64,000 nt of DNA from Bacillus sp. OV322 (GTDB taxonomy: Bacteria; Bacillota; Bacilli; Bacillales; DSM-1321). The stretch is from assembly GCF_900112495.1 (NCBI RefSeq), contig NZ_FOMA01000001.1, positions 434,001 to 498,000 on the forward strand, written 5' to 3'. This document shows, one piece after another, positions 9,411-16,040 of this stretch. The notes under the pieces were generated by a model. That model ran no database searches, was not told the origin of the DNA, and saw only the letters and a list, made by a program, of their open reading frames with translations. Each line of letters opens with the position of its first letter. The first letter of the stretch is position 1. Position numbers and translations under genes: made by a program.

Positions 9411-9683
9411 GCAGGGAGCCTTAAGGCTGGAATGCATGCTGTTATCAGACATTTAAATGCTGAGCTGGCTTAAATTGCATCTGCGGGAAGTTTCATTTTA
9501 TAATGTGCAGTAAAGATGTTTAGAATGAAGCAATAAAAGGTATATAAACTTTGGTGCTGCTTATTTGAATAAAGCTTAATAGGCCTGCCTTTTTTGAATT
9601 CCAAGCAAGCCGTCTATTTTAGAAGAGCAGACCTTACTGAGCTTTGCAGCATCATTTACCAGCATATGAAAGGAAAATTTAGA

Positions 9684-9854
9684 ATGAAAGAAACTGTCCC
9701 TATAAATGAAAACAGGAAAACATGGCTGATTGAGCAGCTGCTGGCCCAGGGTGTATTCAAAACCTCTGACGAAAAGCATTTATATGATGCTTCCTTAAAT
9801 ATATTGGAAGCTGAACTGGATTCCGTTCTCAAAAAAAAAGAATTCATCATGTAA
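9684..9854 (+). CDS. Fur-regulated basic protein FbpA-like small protein
   Basis: A 56-residue protein with the pattern RKTWLIEQLLAQGVFKTSDEKHLYDAS...LEAEL, which resembles the FbpA family (Fur-regulated basic protein A). In B. subtilis these small proteins act in the iron-sparing response. ATG 9684 follows AAAGGAA by 8 bases; a longer frame from 9594 has no ribosome site. I did not find a Fur box in the 200 bases upstream, which weakens the assignment. Confidence 0.55.
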   Translation: MKETVPINENRKTWLIEQLLAQGVFKTSDEKHLYDASLNILEAELDSVLKKKEFIM

Positions 9855-9884
9855 ACGCAAACATTCTGCATTAGTTTACATAGG

Positions 9885-9914
9885 GTGCCCTCTTGCAGCC
9901 AAAGAGGGCACTTT
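9885..9914 (+). terminator. Terminator after the FbpA-like gene
   Basis: Stem GTGCCCTCTT / AAGAGGGCAC with a 7-base loop, followed by TTTGATT. Confidence 0.7.
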
Positions 9915-10057
9915 GATTGCATAGGGATATTAACTTTAAAATGATTGGTACATCTTTATTACAAAAATAGTTTTTTGGTAAGTAGATTTACGGCTGAATA
10001 CGGCAGGCAAAAAATAATTTTTTTAATAGGATTGTAATATTACCCTGCAATCATTGG

Positions 10058-10183
10058 TTTTTCCCAAATACATACATAGGGTTTAAAAGAATATATGACT
10101 GAAAAACTTTGAGAAAATAGTAAAAAATAATGAATTCGCCTTAATTTTTCCCAATATTCTTTCTATTAAAAAGATAGTAAAAT
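10058..10183 (+). promoter_or_regulatory. Upstream region of the secreted-protein gene: two TTTTTCCCAA motifs and a weak promoter
   Basis: The 333-base gap before the secreted-protein gene carries TTTTTCCCAA at 10058-10067 and 10145-10154. TAAAAT at 10178-10183 is a fair -10 box, but the -35 position (10155-10160, TATTCT) is poor and is directly abutted by the second motif. This looks like an activator-dependent promoter. The same decamer lies at 12655-12664, next to the regulator's own promoter. That the regulator binds here is inference. Confidence 0.45.
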
Positions 10184-10247
10184 AGATTTAAGAAAGGAGG
10201 GCACATTTATACTAAATGGTCGAACTTAAATAGTAGGAGGGAATGTA

Positions 10248-11132
10248 ATGAGGAAAAAAGTTGGGAAAGTTTTTGCTGGTTCTATTTTAGGAACTGCCAT
10301 TGCCACATCCTCTGTATATGCATCCAACACATTCAACATACAAAATCATGTTGAATTCACCCTGCTTAACCAACAGTTTGCCAATCAAACAGATGGTTTA
10401 AATAATGCCCGGCCATTGTACAATCCAGATTTGCACAAGTTAAGTTCTGGCATTACGCAGAATAACGGCAGTACTCAAAGTGAACCAATTACAAAACAAC
10501 ATCATTCAAGTTCAGTTCCGCACTTTAATGTCCCCACTTCAGGCAATCATCAGGAAAACGGAACCGATGATCCCGCAAACCGCCGAAAAACTGTGAATAA
10601 AATCCCCGTATATGATAAACATGCAGCAGGCATTCAGAAGCCTGTGATTTCTGATAAGTCAGCCTCCATCCTTGCTCATCATCCAGCCCAAAGGAATAGT
10701 ATTGAAAAAGAGAAGCAGACTGCAGGGAAATACAGAGAAAACAAAGGAAGTATGACGGTCAATAACAGAAGCCAAATAGATGGAAAGAAGACAAATTCCT
10801 TATTTGAAGAAGAAGAAGGCAATGGCGTATTGGGTCTCACATATCAAGCCAGCGCGTTGAAGGGATTGTTATTTTATACTGTCGGCATTTCTTTCAGCAA
10901 AGAAGCATTAAAACTGGGGGTTGAGTTATTTAACGGAGGCAGGGAAGAAATCGGAAAATATTATGCTGAAGTTCCGGTCAATGGGCTATGGGGAAAGGTT
11001 AAGGGAGGCTTTATGAATAAGATTATATTACCGGCAAGGAACTTATTATATAAAAGCCTTATAATGGGATTTCCTTTAGCAGCTAAATATTCCGGACTTG
11101 GCTTCAAAGAAAAAGCAAAGTATGAAAAATAA
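10248..11132 (+). CDS. Secreted protein of unknown function
   Basis: A 294-residue protein with a Sec signal peptide (MRKKVGKVFAGS, hydrophobic core, likely cleavage after VYA at about residue 25). Residues 30-190 are low in hydrophobicity and rich in Asn, Gln, Lys and His, so probably disordered. The last 100 residues form a more ordered block with LGLTYQASALKGLLFYTVG and a hydrophobic LLYKSLIMGFPLAAKY segment. I recognise no family. TAGGAGGG precedes ATG 10248. It converges on the regulator/pro-peptide cassette and shares an upstream motif with it, so it is a candidate target of that system. Confidence 0.75.
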   Translation: MRKKVGKVFAGSILGTAIATSSVYASNTFNIQNHVEFTLLNQQFANQTDGLNNARPLYNPDLHKLSSGITQNNGSTQSEPITKQHHSSSVPHFNVPTSGNHQENGTDDPANRRKTVNKIPVYDKHAAGIQKPVISDKSASILAHHPAQRNSIEKEKQTAGKYRENKGSMTVNNRSQIDGKKTNSLFEEEEGNGVLGLTYQASALKGLLFYTVGISFSKEALKLGVELFNGGREEIGKYYAEVPVNGLWGKVKGGFMNKIILPARNLLYKSLIMGFPLAAKYSGLGFKEKAKYEK

Positions 11133-11170
11133 GTGCAAGCCAAAAGCATTCAGCAGTTTGTGCGTTACAG

Positions 11171-11210
11171 CAAAAAATCAGCCGGACATGGATTAGCTGT
11201 CCGGCTGATT
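11171..11210 (-). terminator. Terminator of the regulator/pro-peptide cassette
   Basis: A perfect 13-bp stem AATCAGCCGGACA / TGTCCGGCTGATT with a 9-base loop. On the minus strand it is followed by TTTTTT, so it primarily ends the pro-peptide transcript, while also separating it from the convergent secreted-protein gene. Confidence 0.85.
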
Positions 11211-11238
11211 CATGGTTTCGGCACAAAAGCAGTTCATT

Positions 11239-11364
11239 TTATAGAGGTGGCCAAATAGGATGTGCAGATATGGAAGAAGACACTGCTGCATGGGTCAGTC
11301 CAGCTGTACCTGAAAACGATAAACTCAATACAGAAATAGCAAGGGCAAACGCTAGCTTTCTCAT
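11239..11364 (-). CDS. Secreted signalling pro-peptide (candidate RNPP pheromone precursor)
   Basis: A 41-residue reading frame starting ATG 11364, 12 bases after the regulator's stop, with GGGGG 8 bases upstream. The N terminus (MRKLAFALAIS, then a hydrophobic core, likely cleavage at THA-A around residue 26) is a Sec signal peptide. The remaining tail ends SAHPIWPPL, with no cysteine. Size, export signal, position directly after an HTH-TPR regulator and a short C-terminal tail match PapR- and NprX-type precursors. The mature signal is probably the last 5-9 residues, for example HPIWPPL; the exact processing is inference. Confidence 0.8.
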   Translation of the reverse strand: MRKLAFALAISVLSLSFSGTAGLTHAAVSSSISAHPIWPPL

Positions 11365-11376
11365 ATTCTTTTCCCC

Positions 11377-12600
11377 CTATTCACTTTGAATAAAATAATA
11401 AATGGCAGGCTCATATTTCCCTGATTCATGATAATACTTGGCGAGCATTTTTGAATAATAATGAAAATCTTGCTTGTTTTCCTTAGCTTGCAGAAAGGGA
11501 AGCACTTTTTCTTCGAGATGAACATAAGCAGTATCCTTTTGCTTATGAAGCAAATACAGGTAGAAAGCAGAGAGAAGGCTGTATTCTTGATTGTTTATGC
11601 ACTTAGCCAAAGCCGATGCTTTCTTAAAATATTTTAAAGCAAGTTCATTCTCCGCGGCTGAATAAAAAGTTTCAGCCAATGAATACACGCTGACCAAATA
11701 ATTGGGATGCTGCTGATTTTGCAGACTTAGGCTTTTTCTGTATAGATAAATTGCTTCTTCCTGATTCCCCATTTTTTTTCTTAAATCGGCAAAGTTATGA
11801 TAAATTTGCGGAACCAGTTCTTTATCGCCAAGTATTTCTGTATTTCTCAGCAAATGTTTATAACATTCCATTGCTTCAGCGTATATATCTGACTGGGTAT
11901 AGTTGATTCCTAAAATCATGTGTGTATGAAGCATTCTTCTGAGGTTAAAGTGATTCGTGTAAAGCTGAAGGGCCTTCCTCGCATAAAATATGGCCTGGCC
12001 TGGCTGATTAAGGTAGCCCTTAACCATAGCAAGATGATAATATACCTCTGCACTAAGAAAGAGTTCTCCATGCTGATTATGAATAAGGCTCATCAAAAGT
12101 GAATCAGCTTCTGATAATTTCCTTTTCACTATTAAATATATGGCGCTGTAGCAATTATATAAGTATGTTTCATGTTGGGAAAAATTTTTTTTGTGTTTTT
12201 GAAGCCATTTTTTCTGATCTTCACTTTCTTGAATTTGATAAGTAAAAAGGCAATATCTGAACTTATACAGTTCATAAAGATAAAGATAGTCTGTGTGGGG
12301 GATCAGTTCGAGTTTATCTTGAAGAGTATCATAATCTGCCTGTGCATTTTCTGTTTGATAGAAATGTATATTCTCTATCAGCTGATCAAGAATCTGTTTG
12401 ATTTTTTGTTCGTTTTTCTCGATATCTTTCACATTCTTGCCCAATTTCTGTAAAAGCAATGCTAAGGTTTCAGCATTAGCCTCTTTTGAATTGTTTTCAA
12501 TTTTACTTAAATGAGGTATTGAACAAATTCCTTCTGACAATTCGCTTTGTGTAAGCCCTTCTTTAGTCCGGTAATATTTGATAAGAGAACCAATTTGCAT
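11377..12600 (-). CDS. HTH-TPR transcriptional regulator of RNPP type
   Basis: A 407-residue cytoplasmic protein. Residues 1-60 form an XRE/Cro helix-turn-helix (IGSLIKYYRTKEGLTQSELSE, then SIPHLSKIENNSKEA). The rest is a helical array with recognisable tetratricopeptide repeats, such as AEVYYHLAMVKGYLNQPGQA and IYHNFADLRKKMGNQEEA. This is the layout of PlcR and NprR, regulators switched by re-imported oligopeptides. The start at 12600 aligns with the HTH beginning; a frame from 12633 adds 11 residues. The downstream gene encodes a likely cognate peptide. DNA targets are unknown; see the motif shared with 10145 and 12655. Confidence 0.85.
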   Translation of the reverse strand: MQIGSLIKYYRTKEGLTQSELSEGICSIPHLSKIENNSKEANAETLALLLQKLGKNVKDIEKNEQKIKQILDQLIENIHFYQTENAQADYDTLQDKLELIPHTDYLYLYELYKFRYCLFTYQIQESEDQKKWLQKHKKNFSQHETYLYNCYSAIYLIVKRKLSEADSLLMSLIHNQHGELFLSAEVYYHLAMVKGYLNQPGQAIFYARKALQLYTNHFNLRRMLHTHMILGINYTQSDIYAEAMECYKHLLRNTEILGDKELVPQIYHNFADLRKKMGNQEEAIYLYRKSLSLQNQQHPNYLVSVYSLAETFYSAAENELALKYFKKASALAKCINNQEYSLLSAFYLYLLHKQKDTAYVHLEEKVLPFLQAKENKQDFHYYSKMLAKYYHESGKYEPAIYYFIQSE

Positions 12601-12635
12601 GATATCACTCTCTTTCACATTAATACCTTTCATAT

Positions 12636-12664
12636 ATTATAAGCGAATGTATGTTTTTTCCCAA
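12636..12664 (-). promoter_or_regulatory. Promoter of the HTH-TPR regulator, overlapping a TTTTTCCCAA motif
   Basis: Read on the minus strand: TTGGGA (12664-12659), a 17-base spacer and TATAAT (12641-12636), about 36 bases upstream of the regulator start. The plus-strand decamer TTTTTCCCAA (12655-12664) covers the -35 box, so a bound regulator could repress its own gene. Confidence 0.65.
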
Positions 12665-12906
12665 TTAACCTAAAGAAGGATTTTATAGTTAAATACCTAA
12701 TTATAAAGAAGGATGTAATTAGGGTTAAGTCAGCAGTGTATTTGGTTTTTGTGGGCTATTTACCCTGATATAGTCTGCATTTCCTATTAGTTTAGTTGTA
12801 TAGAGGATAATATTGTATGAAAATCTTGATTTTGGTTAATTTTGAAATTATGATAGAGTGGTAAAATTACCTAAATTAATGAAAGGGAAGCAGGGGGATG
12901 ATTTGT

Positions 12907-13077
12907 ATGGAAGCTGTGGATGCACTTATTGAAAAAAAACGCCAGGAAATGATCAGGATTGCAGGTGTTTGGGGATTTACAAGTCAAGAAACCATTAAAG
13001 CCAGCCAGGAATTAGACTCCCTGTTAAACATGGTCCTTTTAACTGATAAATATATAAAAGAAACCGTAAATGTGTAG
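12907..13077 (+). CDS. Spo0E-like aspartyl-phosphate phosphatase
   Basis: A 56-residue protein of the Spo0E family, two helices joined by a short loop with the hallmark SQELD motif (ASQELDSLLN). Spo0E-type phosphatases remove phosphate from Spo0A and so delay sporulation. GGGGG lies 9-10 bases before ATG 12907; an in-frame ATG at 12898 abuts the ribosome site and is unlikely. The gene is divergent from the HTH-TPR regulator with a 306-base gap, which raises the possibility that the quorum-sensing cassette feeds into sporulation control. Confidence 0.82.
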   Translation: MEAVDALIEKKRQEMIRIAGVWGFTSQETIKASQELDSLLNMVLLTDKYIKETVNV

Positions 13078-13314
13078 CGTATTTCATGGGCGGAGAAAAA
13101 TGGCTTTATATATACGATAGAATCAGCTGAAGAATCCTTTCACTTAAATGCCTTTTTTATTTGGCAGTGATGGAAGCGAAGAGACGATTAGCTTTACGCA
13201 GGTTTTGGGCGGGCCTCTTAAGCCCGGAAACTGCTGATTTAATTATTTATATTTTTAAAAGTTACACGTTCAAATGGTGTGAAAAATATAATACATTGGA
13301 GGGGGTGGAGAGAA

Positions 13315-13572
13315 ATTCAAAACCTGATCATTATAACGGTTATTTTAATAATTGTCATCGCAGCATTAGCGTCCTATTTATTAAAGAAGCATCCATCTAA
13401 GAAAACTTATACACTGCCGGGTTTGATTTTAACAGCGTTATCCTTAATCACAGCAATAATATCTTACTTAACTGCAGATGGCTGGAACGTCATGGGGTAT
13501 AGCATTTTGTTTGCTGCTGTTGCGATAGCCTCGCTTATAGGAACAGCAGCGGCGAAAATATTTACCAAATAA
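13315..13572 (+). CDS. YesK-like small membrane protein, probable ATT start
   Basis: About 85 residues with three hydrophobic segments and the family signature TYTLPGL followed by GWNVMGYSILF. YesK is an uncharacterised membrane protein family. No ATG, GTG or TTG fits well: the GTG at 13279 lacks a ribosome site and would encode the Shine-Dalgarno itself. GGAGGGGGTGGAG is followed at a normal distance by ATT (13315), then CTG (13324), so a rare start codon is likely. The exact start is uncertain; the frame is not. Confidence 0.6.
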   Translation: MQNLIIITVILIIVIAALASYLLKKHPSKKTYTLPGLILTALSLITAIISYLTADGWNVMGYSILFAAVAIASLIGTAAAKIFTK

Positions 13573-13671
13573 AAATGGATAGACTTCACTTAAGCCGCGT
13601 TTGCCTCATCAGCGCAGCTTTTTTATTGTTCAGCTAAGTTTAAAAGCCTCAATACCCGTTTAAATAGAAGC

Positions 13672-13772
13672 GACAGGGAAACAGGGGGCAGCTGCGAGGA
13701 TGCTCACTGCCCGCCCTGAGGAAAGCAAACACCCTGGAGCGGAAATATAAGCTTGCCTTGTTCCATAGTTCA
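13672..13772 (+). repeat. Dispersed repeat family A, copy 2 (diverged)
   Basis: Within the 398-base gap 13573-13970. The segment ...GGAAAGC..CACCCTGGAGCGGAAAT and CTTGTTCCATAG resembles the 3' half of the family; the 5' half is not recognisable. No gene is seen in this gap. Confidence 0.5.
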
Positions 13773-13933
13773 GTCTCTTGATGATACAGAAGCCAGCATT
13801 TCGTTAAGTTAGGTATTTCCCAAGAAAATGGAGCGTTTATTAAATAGGTGCGGATTCTCCATCCTTCACAGCTATTGTTCTTGGGTATAACCCCTTTAAC
13901 CGGAGAACACCAAGGAAATGAAATATGTATGCC

Positions 13934-13975
13934 AAAAAAGAAGTGGCTAGCTCAAAATCATTAAAGCCAGTCACA
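13934..13975 (-). terminator. Terminator after the acetyltransferase gene
   Basis: An imperfect stem (GTGACTGGC / GCTAGCCAC) begins at the stop codon and is followed on the minus strand by TTCTTTTTT. Confidence 0.5.
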
Positions 13976-14498
13976 TTTTGTTCGTTTTGGCTGGTGCTGC
14001 TATCTTTTTTCCTAGTATTATTAAATCTCTTTCTTCATCGTCCAGTACTGCAACTCCCGGAAGATGCCCCCACTGTTCAAACCCGAATTTAGAAAATAGC
14101 TTCAGGCTCGGCAGATTGTGGCCGAAAATGAAGCCAAGAAGATTTTTGATGCCTAACTGAGGAGATATTTCTATTGCTTTTTCGAGGCATAGCCTTCCAA
14201 TGCCCATCCCCCTAAAACGGCTGTCCATATAGATGCTGAGCTCAGCTGTACTTTCATAAGCAGGCCTTCCATAAAAGGATTGAAAACTTAACCAGCCGGC
14301 TATTTCTTGCTCTGACATAATCAAATATAATGGTCTTTTATTCACTGAATGCTCATGGAACCAGGAAATCCTTGATTCAATGGTTATAGGTGATGTATCT
14401 GCTGTAACCATGCGGGAAGCTATGGTCGAATTGTAAATATCAACAATTGCCGGAAGGTCTTCTAATGCAGCTTCTTTAAAAAAAATGGATTTAGTCAT
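13971..14498 (-). CDS. GNAT-family N-acetyltransferase
   Basis: A 175-residue GCN5-related acetyltransferase of the phosphinothricin-acetyltransferase type. Visible features are the [10 protein letters not shown] start of the fold, [20 protein letters not shown] (acetyl-CoA binding loop RGMGIG near residue 100) and [17 protein letters not shown] near the end. It should acetylate a small amine in the cytosol; the substrate is unknown. The start at 14498 follows a GGGA site by 8 bases; the frame extends to 14570 but those residues are not family-like. Confidence 0.82.
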   Translation of the reverse strand: MTKSIFFKEAALEDLPAIVDIYNSTIASRMVTADTSPITIESRISWFHEHSVNKRPLYLIMSEQEIAGWLSFQSFYGRPAYESTAELSIYMDSRFRGMGIGRLCLEKAIEISPQLGIKNLLGFIFGHNLPSLKLFSKFGFEQWGHLPGVAVLDDEERDLIILGKKIAAPAKTNKM

Positions 14499-14550
14499 AA
14501 TTGTTCCCGTGCCTTTCTTTGTTACGATATCGGTTGTCTTAAATATGGAT

Positions 14551-15073
14551 CCTTGAAAGATGATTAGCAAGGCAAAGAGCGCGCCTTCTATTTTTTTGCG
14601 TCTTATGCTGGTCGAGGGCCCCCAGGACGGGGGTCACAAAGACGTTGCCGCAGGATGCGGCGTTCTTAGTCTTTGTTCCTCAAAACAGCGCTTGCGCTTT
14701 TTTGAATCCAGCTCCAGCGCCTAGCCCGCTGAGGCCTGCAGGATGCAGGTCATGAAGGCGTTTCTGCAGTATGCAGAGCACTTAGCCTTCGTTCCTTGAA
14801 AGATGTTTTGTTCTCAGAAGGCAAAGAGCGCCTTCTAAGACCAAAACCCTATTTGCTTAGGCCCCCAGGATGGGGGTCACAAAGACGTTGCCTCAGGACG
14901 CGGCGTTCTTAGTCTTTGATCCTATGAACAGGCGCTTGCGCTTTTTTTTGAATCCAGCTCCAGCGCCTAGCCTGCTGTGCAAAAGATGATTAGCCCTTAG
15001 AAGGCAAAGAGCGCCTTCGAAGGTCAAATCCCTATTTGCTTCGCAGGCTGAACAGGCGCTTGCGCTTTTTTAT
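14551..15073. repeat. Cluster of GC-rich repeat units (family B)
   Basis: This occupies most of the 723-base gap between two divergent genes. GGCAAAGAGCGC.CCTTCT occurs three times, CCCCCAGGA.GGGGGTCAC followed by AAAGACGTTGCC.CAGGA twice, GAATCCAGCTCCAGCGCCTA twice and GCGCTTGCGCTTTTTT three times. The units are near-tandem and partly truncated. The GCGCTTGCGC-T-run ends could act as terminators. No reading frame is convincing. Confidence 0.85.
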
Positions 15074-15221
15074 CATACATGAGTTTTTGTTTTGTGTGCC
15101 AGTTAATATTTAACAGCTTGAGGAATGGTTTTTGTTTTTCAGTGATTAATCGGTGTTGTTTCTTTGAGTATCGGGTATATGAATATGAAAACATCTTAGA
15201 CAAATTTAAAAGGAGATTATC

Positions 15222-15920
15222 ATGAAAGTAATGGCTTGGGGGCTTCTGCTTCTCTCAATTTTATGTTTGATATGGCAGGTGCATTTTTTTAATAAAGGGA
15301 AAAACGAGCGGGTGCTGATGGCATTTGGCGATTCTCTTACATATGGATATGGAGACAGGGAGGAAGAAGGATATGTGGGCAGGCTTAAGGACAAGGTGAA
15401 CTCCCGCAATTCAAAAGGAGATATTCATGTTTGGAATTACGGTATATATGGACAAGAAACGGATGGAGTTTTAAAACAGCTGGATGATTTAAAAATCAGG
15501 ACAAAATTAAAAGAGGCAGAAAGTATGATTGTTTTTATCGGGACGAACGATTTACTGAACAGCAATGGCGGCGACCTTTCTCCTTTGCATGTAAACAATA
15601 TACGCAAAGAAAAGCCAGTATACATACAGCATTTACATAAAATACTGAGCATATTGAGGAGTGAAAATAAGCAGGCTCCAATATTGGTGCTGGGGCTTTA
15701 TAACCCGTATCCCGCCAGCCCTTCAATTGAAAAGCAAATTGATGACTGGAACGATTCCATTTTGGCAGAAACGAATAAACATACTAAAATGAAGTATGTA
15801 CCAACAAATGATTGCTTTAAACACATAGAAAAAAGTAAATACTTTAGTGATTCTCTTCATCCGAATAAAAAGGGATACGATTTAATAACGAAAAAAATCC
15901 TTGAAGTACAGCATTTTTAG
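15222..15920 (+). CDS. GDSL/SGNH-family esterase, membrane-anchored or secreted
   Basis: A 232-residue SGNH hydrolase. An N-terminal hydrophobic segment (residues 3-20) anchors or exports it. Block I is MAFGDSLTYGYG with the catalytic serine, block III is IGTNDLL, and block V, YFSDSLHPNKKGY, supplies the catalytic aspartate and histidine. Such enzymes hydrolyse esters of lipids or acylated polysaccharides at the cell surface; the substrate cannot be told. AAAGGAG precedes ATG 15222. It is monocistronic, closed by a terminator at 15930. Confidence 0.87.
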   Translation: MKVMAWGLLLLSILCLIWQVHFFNKGKNERVLMAFGDSLTYGYGDREEEGYVGRLKDKVNSRNSKGDIHVWNYGIYGQETDGVLKQLDDLKIRTKLKEAESMIVFIGTNDLLNSNGGDLSPLHVNNIRKEKPVYIQHLHKILSILRSENKQAPILVLGLYNPYPASPSIEKQIDDWNDSILAETNKHTKMKYVPTNDCFKHIEKSKYFSDSLHPNKKGYDLITKKILEVQHF

Positions 15921-15929
15921 GATAAATAA

Positions 15930-15963
15930 CAAGCACATGCCAAATGTCGGCATGTGCTTGTTT
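15930..15963 (+). terminator. Terminator after the esterase gene
   Basis: Perfect 12-bp stem CAAGCACATGCC / GGCATGTGCTTG with a 7-base loop and TTT; it may also serve the convergent ABC exporter gene. Confidence 0.8.
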
Positions 15964-16040
15964 GCATGCTGGAGTTTAAATAAGTGTAAGCAGCTGGCTC
16001 CTAAAGCAATGCCGCCTTGTGGCTGCAATGGGCCAGGCAT

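Noticed and set aside
10216-10233. Five-codon frame ATG GTC GAA CTT AAA TAG before the secreted-protein gene, with AGGAGG upstream
   Set aside because: The ribosome site is about 15 bases away and the peptide is too short to assess; I did not call a leader peptide.
12172-12453. 93-codon hydrophobic frame on the plus strand inside the regulator gene
   Set aside because: Antisense shadow of the TPR region with no ribosome site; hydrophobicity comes from complementing Lys/Gln-rich helices.
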